In this document: in pieces, positions 48,872-57,960 of the stretch | Position numbering within the stretch: position 1 is the stretch's first letter | Layout: every line of letters starts with the position of its first letter | Source of the DNA: PALSA-1353 sp036267155 | GTDB taxonomy: Bacteria; Planctomycetota; Phycisphaerae; Tepidisphaerales; Tepidisphaeraceae | DNA: 64,000 nt | Reading direction: 5' to 3' | Assembly (NCBI GenBank): GCA_036267155.1 | Contig: DATAWP010000082.1 | Coordinates: 84,938 to 148,937 of the forward strand | The notes under the pieces: generated by a model | What the model was told of the DNA's origin: nothing | Seen by the model: only the letters and a program-made list of their open reading frames with translations | Database searches by the model: none | Translations under genes and position numbers: made by a program

Positions 48872-51583
48872 ATGCGAGTTACCAGAAATCAGTTGCGTTC
48901 TGGTCATGCGTTGTTTGCGGCATTGTGTGAGGTTCTGGAAAGACGATTTCTGTTCGCGACGGCGCTGCCGGATATGCCGGCGGTTGTGATGCCGGCGAGC
49001 GATCCCGCATTGCCGGCAGGGTTTGACACGTTCACTCCGCCGGTGACGGCGACGGCTCCGCTCGCCAGCGCGCCGGAGATCGCCGTCTGGACCGAATCGG
49101 CGAATCCGGGCCAGAGCCTCTCCATCAGTGCGGCGCAGCTTTCGGCGCTACCAGCCTCGGATCAGAGTTCCGACACCCAATTCATCTCGTATGGCCAAAC
49201 CAATTCCACCAACGGCGAGTTGGTCGAGGACACCATCCAACAACTGAGCCCCAACATCGCCACCGTCACGCTCAATCCGGCCAACACGGATAATTCGATG
49301 TATTTCTTATGGGCCGAAAATGCCAGCGGATATAGCGCCCCCGTGGCGATCAACAAAACGGATGCGATGTGGATCGGCCCCAACCAGGCCAGCCCCGGCG
49401 AAACGGTTTCGGTGTACGGTCAGAATCTGACCTACAGCGCGTCCGATCCTCGCTCGTGGGTTTATCTCACCCAGGCGGGCAGCGGCACGGGCCAATGGCT
49501 GAGCGTGACCAGCGCCAATCCTTATCAGGTGAATTTCGTGCTTCCCGAGAATCTGGCCAGTGGAACGTACCAGGTCTGGGTGCATAACGGCCATGGCGGG
49601 GACTACGGCTGGAGCAGCCCGATGACGCTGACGGTGGCCAGCCCTTACCTGTACAACGGTCCGGTATTCAACGTGATGAACTATGGCGCCAAGGGAGACG
49701 GGGTTACGGACGACACCGCCGCTTTTGAAGCGGCGATCGCCGCCGCGAGCAAATACGTCGGCGCCACCGTCTACGCTCCGGCCGGCACGTACATGGTGAG
49801 CCAGTTGAATGTCGGAGCCGAACAGCTTTTGGGGGATGGCCAGGGCAAGACGGTTCTTCTGGAAACCCCGTCGTCCGATCCCCCTTACGCCATGCTATGG
49901 GTGACGTCCGATGCGCAGGTGAAGGATTTGACGTTGGACTCGAATAATGTGGCCCTGTCGGATTTGATGTATGGCCGTTTCCAAACCAATCTTCATTTCA
50001 CGAACGTCACGTTCGATGCTCATCAGACCCCGTATTTCGACATTCACGCCGATGATCTGGTCTTCTTTGAAGACTGCAACATGATCGGCTCCGGATCATT
50101 TCTGGGGACGGCATCCCAACTGTTCATCGACGGTTGCAATTTCTACGGCACGAATGATGCCAACACGCTGCTGTATTCATGGGGCGGCAATGGAATCAGC
50201 GTCACCAACTGCACGGCGCAGGATTATGACAATTCCGACCCCGATTCCGGAGCGGGTTGGGCAAAGGGGAGGTTCTTCGTCGCGAGTCCGGAATGGGGAA
50301 CGGAAACCAACGTATATATTGCGGACAACACAACCATCGACCTGGGCGTGCGGCCAACCTATCCCGACCAGAACGTCGGCGAACAGATCTCCTTTGAAGG
50401 TCAAGAACTCTCTGATTATCCCCCCTGCGGCTTCCTCGCCGCTACCGAGGATACAGTGACGGTATCCGGCTTACCGTCCGATTTTAGCGGCGTCAGCTAC
50501 GAAGTGATCATCGTCGCCGGAGACGGCGTCGGCGAACACGTCCCCATCGCCGGCTATGATCCCACGACAGGCACGATCACCCTGGTTCATCCCTGGACCG
50601 TCCTCCCCGACGCCACCAGCACGATTCTCGTCGGCGAAATTGTTGACGGCGTTGTCATCTACCACAACAACCTGAGCGGCAAAGGCGTGCTTCCCACCGC
50701 CTCTGCGGGCGTCGAATTCTGGGGCGGTGGTGAAAACCTGATTGTGGACTCCAACACCATCACGAACGTTCGCAACGGCATCTATATCGCCAGCCTCGAT
50801 GATGGTGGCAGCGTCGAGCCTGCTTACTTTAACTTGATTCAGAACAATATAATCACCAACGTTCAGTACGGGGTCATTCTGGGCAACGACGGCACCGGCG
50901 GGGAAATCGGGGCAGTCGGAGAAATCGAGCGAGATAATCACGTCGCCGCCGCATCATCCGATGCATTTGCCATTTATGACAACTATGATCAGAGCTCGCG
51001 AAACTTTTATGCAATCATTGAAGACAGCACCAGCATCAACTCTCCAACTGCGGTGTTGGTCACCACCAACAGCACGGGCGTGACAAACCTCGTGCTGGAG
51101 AACAATTCATTCGACTTAGGCTCGGCATCACCCGGCGAAGTAGCGGCGATTGACGTGAATCAAGACACCGTGTTGACGCAGCAAGGCAACACATTCGCAA
51201 ATTTCCCGCAAACGTACGCCGGGCTGGAGAGGGTCACCGTCGCCGAGCCTCTGGTGATTGCTTCGGCGAATAATTTGCTGGCCCTATCGGCGATACCGGC
51301 GCCCGCGGTGGCCGTCGCGCGCATGTCCGATTCAATTTCGCCGTCGCCGCAAATCCCCGCGACGAATTCCTCGAACCTTTCGATTGTTTCCACATCGGTG
51401 ACTTTGGCCGGCAACGCAGACAGTCCGTCCCGGCCAAACTTAAAGCCCCGGGCCGCGCCGGCGATGCACTGGCAATTGCTATATATAGACGATTCCATTT
51501 CGGCCGCGCCAACTCCCCCTGAAACGAATCCGAATTGGATCGACGAGCTCCTGAGCGGAGATCCTTCCGCGGCGGCCTCGTAA
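48872..51583 (+). CDS. Secreted right-handed beta-helix protein (pectate-lyase-like fold)
   Basis: This 903-residue protein starts with a planctomycete-type N-terminus, ALCEVLERRFLFATALP, in place of a simple signal peptide; related LEPR/LERR motifs mark exported giants in this phylum. Residues ~165-255 look like an IPT/TIG domain (ASPGETVSVYGQNLTYS). A Pectate_lyase_3-type beta-helix begins VFNVMNYGAKGDGVTDDTAA near 266 and runs to ~720 with Asn/Asp-rich rungs (NLIVDSNTITNVRNGIYIAS). No catalytic residues of a named lyase are certain. GGAGG precedes the ATG. It probably acts on or binds an extracellular polysaccharide. Confidence 0.8.
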   Translation: MRVTRNQLRSGHALFAALCEVLERRFLFATALPDMPAVVMPASDPALPAGFDTFTPPVTATAPLASAPEIAVWTESANPGQSLSISAAQLSALPASDQSSDTQFISYGQTNSTNGELVEDTIQQLSPNIATVTLNPANTDNSMYFLWAENASGYSAPVAINKTDAMWIGPNQASPGETVSVYGQNLTYSASDPRSWVYLTQAGSGTGQWLSVTSANPYQVNFVLPENLASGTYQVWVHNGHGGDYGWSSPMTLTVASPYLYNGPVFNVMNYGAKGDGVTDDTAAFEAAIAAASKYVGATVYAPAGTYMVSQLNVGAEQLLGDGQGKTVLLETPSSDPPYAMLWVTSDAQVKDLTLDSNNVALSDLMYGRFQTNLHFTNVTFDAHQTPYFDIHADDLVFFEDCNMIGSGSFLGTASQLFIDGCNFYGTNDANTLLYSWGGNGISVTNCTAQDYDNSDPDSGAGWAKGRFFVASPEWGTETNVYIADNTTIDLGVRPTYPDQNVGEQISFEGQELSDYPPCGFLAATEDTVTVSGLPSDFSGVSYEVIIVAGDGVGEHVPIAGYDPTTGTITLVHPWTVLPDATSTILVGEIVDGVVIYHNNLSGKGVLPTASAGVEFWGGGENLIVDSNTITNVRNGIYIASLDDGGSVEPAYFNLIQNNIITNVQYGVILGNDGTGGEIGAVGEIERDNHVAAASSDAFAIYDNYDQSSRNFYAIIEDSTSINSPTAVLVTTNSTGVTNLVLENNSFDLGSASPGEVAAIDVNQDTVLTQQGNTFANFPQTYAGLERVTVAEPLVIASANNLLALSAIPAPAVAVARMSDSISPSPQIPATNSSNLSIVSTSVTLAGNADSPSRPNLKPRAAPAMHWQLLYIDDSISAAPTPPETNPNWIDELLSGDPSAAAS

Positions 51584-51644
51584 GCAAGACTCGGATCATT
51601 TATCCAGGTGCGGCGAAATTGGTGTATAAATCCGGGCCGAGAAC

Positions 51645-52811
51645 ATGAACCTCGCCCTGGTCATCTTCCGGGCCGATCCGCAGCACGGTGGAGCCGAACG
51701 ATATACGGCCGACATTGCCGCGGCGCTGGCGAAGCGCGGGCATCGGGTGGACCTCGTCTCCAACCGGTTTGGACCGGCAATCCCCGGAGTCAATTTCGTC
51801 GCGCTTGCCGCGAATGGCTCGACTCGGGCGGCGAGATATGCGGCGTTTCTCGATCATCTTGACGCGCATCTGGCCGGGAAAAAGTACGATCTGATCCACG
51901 CGATGCTGCCGGTTCGGCGATGCGATCTGTATCACCCGCACGCAGGCATGGCCAAAGCGGCCCTGCGGTCGCACCTGTCGCGGACATCGACAGCCCGGCG
52001 GACGTTGGCACGAATCGGAAACCACCTCAACCGCAAGCGGCGGCTCTTTGCGGAAATCGAAGATGCGATGATCCACGGGCCGGATAAGCCGGTGGTGCTC
52101 TGCCTATCCGATTACGTGAAGGGAATGATCCTGGACCACTATCCGCACATTTCCGGTCAATTGGTGAAGCTGTTCAATGGAATCGATCTGGATGCGTTCG
52201 ATCCGGCCAAGCACTCGGCGGCGCGAGGGGCGGTTCGCGAGCGGTTTGGTGTTTCGCCGTCGACCAACGTCGCGCTGATGATCGCGCAGCGGTTTGAGCG
52301 AAAAGGATTGGCTGAAGTCATCGCGGCAACGGCGAAATTGCAACAATCCACAAACGCGGCCCCGACGGTTTTGGTCGTGGGCAAGGACGATCCCAGCCGG
52401 AGCCGGCAACTGGCAAAGCAGTTGGGCGTGGAGCAGAAGATCATCTTCTGCGGACAGACGGATCGGGCGGCGGACTTTTACGCGGCGGCGGATTTTTTCG
52501 TTTTGCCGACGCGACACGATTCGTGCAGCCTGGTCGTGTTGGAAGCGCTGGTCATGGGCTTGCCGGTGATCAGCACGGTGTTTAACGGGGCGTGCGAGAT
52601 CATGAACGACGGGCGTCACGGTTTTGTGCTGGCGGACCCGGCGGATGTGCCAGCGCTAACGGCTGCGATGCGGCAACTGCTTGACCCGGCGACGCGGGCG
52701 AAGATGAGCCAGGCGTGTCTGGAACTGCGGCCCAGCCTGTCGCTGGATGCGCACATGGATCGGCTGGAAGAAATTTATCGCGCGCGATTCAAATCAGCCG
52801 GTCACGTCTAA
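51645..52811 (+). CDS. GT4-family glycosyltransferase
   Basis: This 388-residue enzyme is a GT-B glycosyltransferase that transfers sugar from a nucleotide sugar. The donor half has VALMIAQRFERKGLAEVIAA, VLVVGKDDPSRSRQLAKQLG and the acid motif THRD-like TRHDSCSLVVLEALVMGLPV near 285-305. The acceptor half begins with VIFRADPQHGGAERYTADIA. It resembles WaaG-type core-lipopolysaccharide transferases, consistent with a diderm envelope. A TATAAA box at 51625-51630 predicts an 8-nt leader. Confidence 0.88.
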   Translation: MNLALVIFRADPQHGGAERYTADIAAALAKRGHRVDLVSNRFGPAIPGVNFVALAANGSTRAARYAAFLDHLDAHLAGKKYDLIHAMLPVRRCDLYHPHAGMAKAALRSHLSRTSTARRTLARIGNHLNRKRRLFAEIEDAMIHGPDKPVVLCLSDYVKGMILDHYPHISGQLVKLFNGIDLDAFDPAKHSAARGAVRERFGVSPSTNVALMIAQRFERKGLAEVIAATAKLQQSTNAAPTVLVVGKDDPSRSRQLAKQLGVEQKIIFCGQTDRAADFYAAADFFVLPTRHDSCSLVVLEALVMGLPVISTVFNGACEIMNDGRHGFVLADPADVPALTAAMRQLLDPATRAKMSQACLELRPSLSLDAHMDRLEEIYRARFKSAGHV

Positions 52812-53369
52812 ATTCGTTCCCGGTGGGAAGCTGTTGAATGCCGTGCCGGGGTTGATCGATCCGCCCTGCGCTTCCCGGACGGCGGATAGGAAGTCGCTCT
52901 GAAATTGCCGAGGGCTGATCCCCGCGGATTGAAGCAGGCTTTGAAACGATTGCTGAGCAGAGGTGGCGGAATCGACCCCACCGGACGCGTCGGTGTCGCT
53001 ATCCGAGTCGCCCGTGGAATTCGTGCCTTCCGCGGCCGAGTTGGACCCAACTCCCATATTCTTCAAAAGGCTGGTGATGGCATCTTCGACGACACCGTTG
53101 GGGTCGGAAGTCCCGTTGGATTGGGCCGATTGCAACGCGCTCGTGACCGTCTGCTGGATTTGGCTGAAGAAGTTACCGCCGCTGCTCCCACCGCCGTGAT
53201 GATGATGGCCATGATGAACGCCCTGGCTTGCCGTGGAGGCCGTCGACCCGGCCGCGCCACATGTTGATGCAGCGGCAGCCGTCTGAACTGCCTGGGTGCT
53301 TTGCTGTTGCGCGATCTGCTGCAACCATTGGGTCATGCCCGAGCCACTCAAACCGGATATGGCCGACAT
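52794..53369 (-). CDS. Low-complexity Ser/Gly/His-rich protein
   Basis: This ~191-residue protein has no recognised family. It holds a histidine cluster (GVHHGHHHHGGGSSGG near 49-64), a Ser/Thr/Asp-rich stretch (STGDSDSDTDASGGVDS), and two short helices (FFSQIQQTVTSALQSAQ and AQQSFQSLLQSAGISPRQF). The SAISGLSGSGM start and the helix near the end are seen in small planctomycete and proteobacterial proteins of unknown role. GGAG lies five bases before ATG 53369. Its 3' end overlaps the glycosyltransferase gene tail to tail by 18 bp. Confidence 0.55.
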   Translation of the reverse strand: MSAISGLSGSGMTQWLQQIAQQQSTQAVQTAAAASTCGAAGSTASTASQGVHHGHHHHGGGSSGGNFFSQIQQTVTSALQSAQSNGTSDPNGVVEDAITSLLKNMGVGSNSAAEGTNSTGDSDSDTDASGGVDSATSAQQSFQSLLQSAGISPRQFQSDFLSAVREAQGGSINPGTAFNSFPPGTNLDVTG

Positions 53370-53562
53370 AGCATCTCCTTCTTCACGCCCCGGGCAATCC
53401 ACGGCAACTGCGAGCGAGCCTCAGTTGCGCCCGGCCGTGTTCGCATCTATCGGACTTGGGACGCAATAAGAACCAATAAAAACCTGCCGTCGTGATCCTG
53501 GGCTTCGGCCGGGAGGGTTGGGGCTGGAGGAATGCCGCTTTGCGCGGGGAAGGTTACGGTGT

Positions 53563-53568
53563 TATAAT
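53563..53568 (+). promoter_or_regulatory. -10 box of the lipoprotein gene at 53576
   Basis: A perfect TATAAT ends seven bases before ATG 53576, predicting a start at about 53575 and a leaderless message. Confidence 0.5.
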
Positions 53569-53575
53569 CCGCGCC

Positions 53576-54169
53576 ATGACACTGCGATGCTGGTATTGCG
53601 TTGGGGTTGCTCTGTTGTTCCCGCTGGTTGCGGGGTGCTCCCAATATGTTGGGGATTTTTCGTATGTTCCGCGGCCGGCGTTGGCGGATGTGCCGCCCAA
53701 TCCGCCGCAGACGGCTCCGCCCGTCTCGGCCGAGGCGTCGATCATCGGCGTGCGATACGACGATCCCAAGGACGCGATTCCGCCATCGGTGGAGATTCGG
53801 CTTCGGCTGGACAACAACGGGCCGCAGGAGGTTGATTTCGACCCAACCACATTGGAATTGAGCACTGGAGAATTGGTCCGGTTCCCGCCGCCGATGATCC
53901 GTCCGCCGACGCCGATCACGCTGGAAGCGGGGCAGAGCGCGTATGTCACGGCCTATTTCCCATTCCCGCCGCCGCATTCTTACGACGATATGGACCTCGG
54001 TCAGTTGCAACTTCGATGGCGTGTGATGATCGCCGGCAAAGTGGCGGCCCAGGGGGCTTATTTCCACCGAATTTATCCGTATTATCAAGGCCCGGATTGG
54101 GGCTATTGGGGTCCACCGCCGCCGCCATTCGGGTTCTACGGCGGCGTGGTGATCGTGCATCGGCGTTAG
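53576..54169 (+). CDS. Putative lipoprotein of unknown function
   Basis: This ~197-residue protein has a lipoprotein signal (VGVALLFPLVAGC, lipid on Cys ~21). A beta-sandwich-like region with PPSVEIRLRLDNNGPQEVDF and ITLEAGQSAYVTAYF follows, then a Pro/Tyr/Gly-rich end (YWGPPPPPFGFYGG). The middle resembles immunoglobulin-like domains that handle relative strengths of side groups in envelope proteins, but no family name applies. The ATG at 53576 is set by the lipobox distance and the TATAAT box. Confidence 0.65.
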   Translation: MTLRCWYCVGVALLFPLVAGCSQYVGDFSYVPRPALADVPPNPPQTAPPVSAEASIIGVRYDDPKDAIPPSVEIRLRLDNNGPQEVDFDPTTLELSTGELVRFPPPMIRPPTPITLEAGQSAYVTAYFPFPPPHSYDDMDLGQLQLRWRVMIAGKVAAQGAYFHRIYPYYQGPDWGYWGPPPPPFGFYGGVVIVHRR

Positions 54170-55152
54170 TTTCCGCTGCCCAGTATCCTGGCCCAGGCGT
54201 CAACGGCACGGGTGATCGAGAAATGTTCCTCGACCCGTTTTCGGCCGGCCGCGCCCATGGCTTGGCGTTTGGACGGGTCGCCGGCAAGCGTCGCGACGGC
54301 ATCGGACCATTCGGCCGGGTCTTCGGGCAAAAAACCTGTTTCGCCGGGCGAGACGATTTCGCTGTTGGCCCCGACGGGACTGGCGATCACCGGCAATCCC
54401 GCGGCCATGTACTGAACGATTTTGAAACCGCATTTGCCGAGCGTCCAACGATCCCGCGGCGTAGGGGCGATGCCGATGTCGCCGCGGCAAAGCGCCGCGG
54501 ATTCGGTTTGCTCTGACCAGGGCAAATGTTCGGCAGGCAGCAGAGGTTGAGCGAGCGGCTGATCCGCTATCGTGATGAGCCGTAAACCGGGAACGCGCTT
54601 TTTCGCCTCGGCCAACGCCGAGGAAAATTGGCGGAGATAGGGGAGGGTCGATTTGCTGCCGATCCAAACCAGGGCCGGAGCATCACACGCCGCGTGCGAT
54701 TTCACCTGATAATGAGCCGGATCGACGACCGTGGGCAGCATGGTTGCCTTGCCGCCGTGGCGGCGAAACAGGTCAGCGAGATACTCGTTTCCCGCCACGA
54801 TGAGATCCGCGTAGCGGGCGACGGCAAGAAATCGCCGCCAGGTATGCCAGCGCTTCAGCGGGCCGACAGACCGGCTGTGGTACATCACGGCGTCATCGAC
54901 GTCGAAAAAAAGCTTGCGAGCTCTTTTTCGCAACAGACGGGTATCGAGGGGATCGAGCATCTTCCGCTGCAAAAGCACGGCATCGTAATCCGCGGCGGAT
55001 TTGAGCAGTCGCCGCCGGGCCAACACTTCGCGCGGGCGGACGTGTACGTCGAGGCTTACGCCCCGCTGTTGCAACCCGTCGCTCAGGGCCTGGATGCGCA
55101 GGCGAAATGAAGCCTGCTGAAGGTTGTTGGTGATCACCAGAACCCGGCTCAC
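54166..55152 (-). CDS. GT4-type glycosyltransferase
   Basis: This 328-residue GT-B enzyme has a short acceptor half (VLVITNNLQQASFRLRIQAL) and a clear donor half: APALVWIGSKSTLPYLRQFS, GIAPTPRDRWTLGKCGFKIV and QYMAAGLPVIASPVGANSEI, with the E..SPGETGFL loop near 275. It probably adds a sugar to an envelope glycan. Its stop overlaps the convergent lipoprotein gene by 4 bp. A long hairpin lies upstream at 55241-55280. Confidence 0.82.
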   Translation of the reverse strand: MSRVLVITNNLQQASFRLRIQALSDGLQQRGVSLDVHVRPREVLARRRLLKSAADYDAVLLQRKMLDPLDTRLLRKRARKLFFDVDDAVMYHSRSVGPLKRWHTWRRFLAVARYADLIVAGNEYLADLFRRHGGKATMLPTVVDPAHYQVKSHAACDAPALVWIGSKSTLPYLRQFSSALAEAKKRVPGLRLITIADQPLAQPLLPAEHLPWSEQTESAALCRGDIGIAPTPRDRWTLGKCGFKIVQYMAAGLPVIASPVGANSEIVSPGETGFLPEDPAEWSDAVATLAGDPSKRQAMGAAGRKRVEEHFSITRAVDAWARILGSGN

Positions 55153-55240
55153 GCTGCGGATTGTCGCGTGATCGAGGGGAGAACGCTAGTTATCCGGCAG
55201 CGCCGGGACGTGCCTTCGTGAACAGGCGTGGGTTTTTGTC

Positions 55241-55280
55241 GGTTACCGTTTTCGTGATGGCCGGCACGAAAACGGTGACC
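55241..55280. repeat. 16-bp-stem hairpin between divergent GT and PlsC genes
   Basis: GGTTACCGTTTTCGTG (55241-55256) pairs with CACGAAAACGGTGACC (55265-55280) at 15 of 16 positions, the last being a possible G-U pair, around ATGGCCGG. It may be a two-way regulatory structure or a mobile hairpin. Confidence 0.65.
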
Positions 55281-55343
55281 AATCAAAATCTTTCGTCTCA
55301 ACTCTCGCCCATGGCATCACGCGCTCGGGCAACTCTGTAAAGA

Positions 55344-56042
55344 TTGCAAGAACGCTCTGGTTTGAGTATCTCCCCCGCCGTGAGTGTTGATGGCAATCCC
55401 TTTTCCCGGCGGGAAGACGACTTGTTTTTTCGTTTCCTCAAAGCTTGCGCGGGAAGTTTTTCGCGGGTCTATCACCAGACATCGGTGCCTCAGCCCTGCC
55501 GACTGCCGCGAAAGGGGCCGGCCATTCTCGTATGCAACCACATGAGCAGCATCGATCCGCTGCTGTTGCAGGCGTTTTGTCCGCGGCTGGTGCGATGGAT
55601 GATGGCCAAGGAATATTACAAGTACAAGTCGATGCGCTGGCTCTACAACACCGTCGGAGTGATCCTGGTCGAGCGCAGCGGCCGGGACATGGCCGCGGCG
55701 CGGGCGGCCATGCGGGCGCTCGCGGCGGGACACGTGCTCGGCGTATTTCCCGAGGGAAGAATTGAAACGTCCAATGATTTGATCCCCTTCCAGAGCGGGA
55801 TTGGGCTGCTGGCCCTCAAGACGCGCGCTCCGGTTTATCCGGCGTATCTGAACGGGACGCAGCGGAATCGGGAAATGGTGGAAGCGTTCCTGCGGCCCAG
55901 CACCGGCTCGATCGCGTTCGGGCCAGCGTTGGATTTAAGCGATCTGGAAGATTCCAAAACGGGGATTCGCGAAGCGACCCACCGAATCCAAAACGCGGTG
56001 GAAGAATTGAAGAATCGAATCGTTATTGCTGATTCGCGCTAA
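55344..56042 (+). CDS. 1-acylglycerol-3-phosphate O-acyltransferase (PlsC family)
   Basis: This ~232-residue membrane-associated enzyme adds an acyl chain in phospholipid synthesis. The NHxxxxD motif is in LVCNHMSSIDPLLLQAF near 64-70. The second block is VGVILVERSGRDMAAARAAM and the third is GVFPEGRIETSNDLIPFQSG, with APVYPAYLNG following. The start is uncertain: TTG 55344, a TTG at 55361-55363 or GTG 55379 are possible, and none has a good ribosome site. Confidence 0.85.
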   Translation: MQERSGLSISPAVSVDGNPFSRREDDLFFRFLKACAGSFSRVYHQTSVPQPCRLPRKGPAILVCNHMSSIDPLLLQAFCPRLVRWMMAKEYYKYKSMRWLYNTVGVILVERSGRDMAAARAAMRALAAGHVLGVFPEGRIETSNDLIPFQSGIGLLALKTRAPVYPAYLNGTQRNREMVEAFLRPSTGSIAFGPALDLSDLEDSKTGIREATHRIQNAVEELKNRIVIADSR

Positions 56043-56138
56043 GGCTAGCTCTCGCCGGAGGTTAGTTGTGGTGTGCGGCACGCGGTTTTTGAAATGGAGG
56101 ATTTAACGTCGATTGCTGAATGATCGAAGCGGTAGAAT

Positions 56139-56702
56139 GTGCGGCGTGAAGCACCGATCGTTCAACTCCTGGCCGGAATCTCGCTGATCCTGTTCCTGGG
56201 CTTGTCCGCAATATGGGCACGCAGCTACAGCAAGGCTGAAGACCTCGTGTATTACGGCCGATCGGTTAGCGGCGCCGTACATGACGCGAAAGGCCGGCTC
56301 GCGTTCGTCTTCACCAACGCGATGTGGAGCAATCCGCACTTCGAGTATTCCTCCTCGGCCCCCGCACCTGGACTCGATTATGCCAACCCCCCTCACGGAT
56401 CACACACGTCGTGGAACCGGTTGGGCTTCTACTTCTCGCGAAGCGCCAGGCTGCGGGGCAGCACTCCACAAGACAACATGCTTCCACCCGGCATGAGTTT
56501 GCCGCCGGTGGTTCGCTTCACAGAATTCGTCGTTCCGTTCTGGGCTCTGCTTCTGCTCTTGGCGTTGCCGCCCTTCTGGAATTACGTGCTGCCATTGGTT
56601 CGTGGCGCCCGTCGCCCGCCGGGCGAAGATCACCGGTCCGATCTCACGAGGAATGTGGTCGGCGGAATGCTTGCCCGCGCGGTATCGCCCCCCAACCAAT
56701 AG
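56139..56702 (+). CDS. Membrane protein of a planctomycete-type family
   Basis: This ~187-residue protein has an N-terminal membrane helix (LLAGISLILFLGLSAIWARS), a polar middle with SYSKAEDLVYYGRSVSGAVH, and a second helix region (EFVVPFWALLLLLALPPFWN) before a basic tail. The layout W.RS....D...Y and the V.P.W......PP.W stretch recurs in many small planctomycete proteins of unknown function. The GTG start at 56139 is weak, since a TAGAAT box lies directly before it; the true start may be further in. Confidence 0.55.
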   Translation: MRREAPIVQLLAGISLILFLGLSAIWARSYSKAEDLVYYGRSVSGAVHDAKGRLAFVFTNAMWSNPHFEYSSSAPAPGLDYANPPHGSHTSWNRLGFYFSRSARLRGSTPQDNMLPPGMSLPPVVRFTEFVVPFWALLLLLALPPFWNYVLPLVRGARRPPGEDHRSDLTRNVVGGMLARAVSPPNQ

Positions 56703-56711
56703 GGGTGGCCA

Positions 56712-57308
56712 TCATCTGAGATTTAAAAATTCCCGCATGTGCTGATCGAAGATTTTCTGAGCCTGCGGATCGGACAGCGGAAGGCGCAATTCGTTGATGA
56801 CCTTCGTGCCCATGTGAATCCATTCGCGCCAGCAATCGGCGCAGACCTTCTCGTGAATTTCCTTTCCCTGGGCGTTGCTGAACGGCGGGCTGGGCATCTT
56901 GCGTCCGATGCGGCCGCAGCGATTGCACAGGACCTGGCCTTCGCCGGCCGTTTGCTGCGGGGCGGAGGCGACGGACTGCGGAACGGCGGCGCCGAGGTCC
57001 TTGAGCATTTGAACCATCTCGTTTTTCGGCATGAGGTCGCCGCGCGCGGCGGCAATCTCCACACCGTGCGTCAGGCGGTCGACGGCTTCGGGTTTTCGGT
57101 TCTCCTTCAACAGGGCCGTGGCGAGCATCTGATAAACCTTGGCGATGTTGGGATTCAACTCAAGAACGCGCTGGAAAGATTGGATGGCCGGCGCGGTCTG
57201 GCCCGCGTCGAGATAGGCTTTGCCGAGTGAAAAATGGCCAAGTTCGTTTTCCGGATCGGCTTCGGCCATTTTCCGGAATTGTTCGATGCGTGGATTGGAA
57301 TCAGACAT
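56712..57308 (-). CDS. TPR protein fused to an Fe(2+)-trafficking (YggX-like) domain
   Basis: Residues 1-85 of this 198-residue protein are TPR helices (NELGHFSLGKAYLDAGQTAP, AIQSFQRVLELNPNIAKVYQ). Residues ~125-198 match YggX: LCNRCGRIGRKMPSPPF, then GKEIHEKVCADCWREWIHMG and TKVINELRLPLSD...MREFL. YggX protects iron-sulphur enzymes from oxidation. This version has two CxxC pairs (CNRC, CADC) where E. coli YggX has one Cys, so it might bind metal. It lies 25 bp downstream of the RNase HI gene on the same strand. Confidence 0.75.
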   Translation of the reverse strand: MSDSNPRIEQFRKMAEADPENELGHFSLGKAYLDAGQTAPAIQSFQRVLELNPNIAKVYQMLATALLKENRKPEAVDRLTHGVEIAAARGDLMPKNEMVQMLKDLGAAVPQSVASAPQQTAGEGQVLCNRCGRIGRKMPSPPFSNAQGKEIHEKVCADCWREWIHMGTKVINELRLPLSDPQAQKIFDQHMREFLNLR

Positions 57309-57332
57309 CAGTGTTCCTTTGGTACGAATATC

Positions 57333-57899
57333 CTAGGTCATCGGAGTGCCGCAGGGGCAGATAAAAGAGGCGGCTTTTTTTTCACGCGGCGGAATTATCA
57401 CCTCGATCTGTGAGCCGCAGGCGGGGCAGGAGAGCCGCGGTGATCCGCCGGCGCTCGCGGGAACGTCGGGCACGTCATCCACGTCATCGACATCGCTCTT
57501 GCGATCCATGGCGAGATTGGCGAGGCGGTCGGCAAGCGAATTGTGATGGCGAAGATTGTGCTCGAAGCTGACGGACTTGAAGCCAGCCACAAGAGCCTGG
57601 GCTTGACCGTACAAGTCCTTGAGGGCGGGATTTTTGACGCGGTATTCGCCGCGCATCTGCTTGATGACCAATTCGCTGTCGCCGCGGACGATGAGCTTGC
57701 GGGCGCCGAGCTTGGCGGCCTCGCGCAGGCCGACGATCAGCGCCATATATTCGGCGGCGTTGTTGGTGGCTGAACCGATATATTTGCCAAGCGTCACCAG
57801 CGGAGTGGAATCATCCGCGGCAAGGACGATGCCGATGCCCGCGAGTCCGGGATTCCCCCGGCTGCCGCCGTCGAAGTTGAGCGTGATCGTCGCATCCAC
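57333..57899 (-). CDS. RNase HI-family ribonuclease with a C-terminal zinc ribbon
   Basis: This 188-residue protein has an RNase HI fold with all catalytic acids: the Asp in TLNFDGGSRGNPGLAG near 10, the Glu in NNAAEYMALIVGLREA near 51, the Asp in LIVRGDSELVIKQM near 74, and the Asp in NSLADRLANLAMD near 123. It degrades RNA in RNA-DNA hybrids. A spacer rich in Asp and Val then leads to a zinc ribbon (LSCPACGSQIEVIIPP, then FICPCGTPM), which is unusual for this family. Confidence 0.85.
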   Translation of the reverse strand: MDATITLNFDGGSRGNPGLAGIGIVLAADDSTPLVTLGKYIGSATNNAAEYMALIVGLREAAKLGARKLIVRGDSELVIKQMRGEYRVKNPALKDLYGQAQALVAGFKSVSFEHNLRHHNSLADRLANLAMDRKSDVDDVDDVPDVPASAGGSPRLSCPACGSQIEVIIPPREKKAASFICPCGTPMT

Positions 57900-57960
57900 C
57901 GCGGCATTTTAGAGGCGCGGGGAAATCAAATGCAAATGAGCGGGGGAAATTCGGAGCCAG

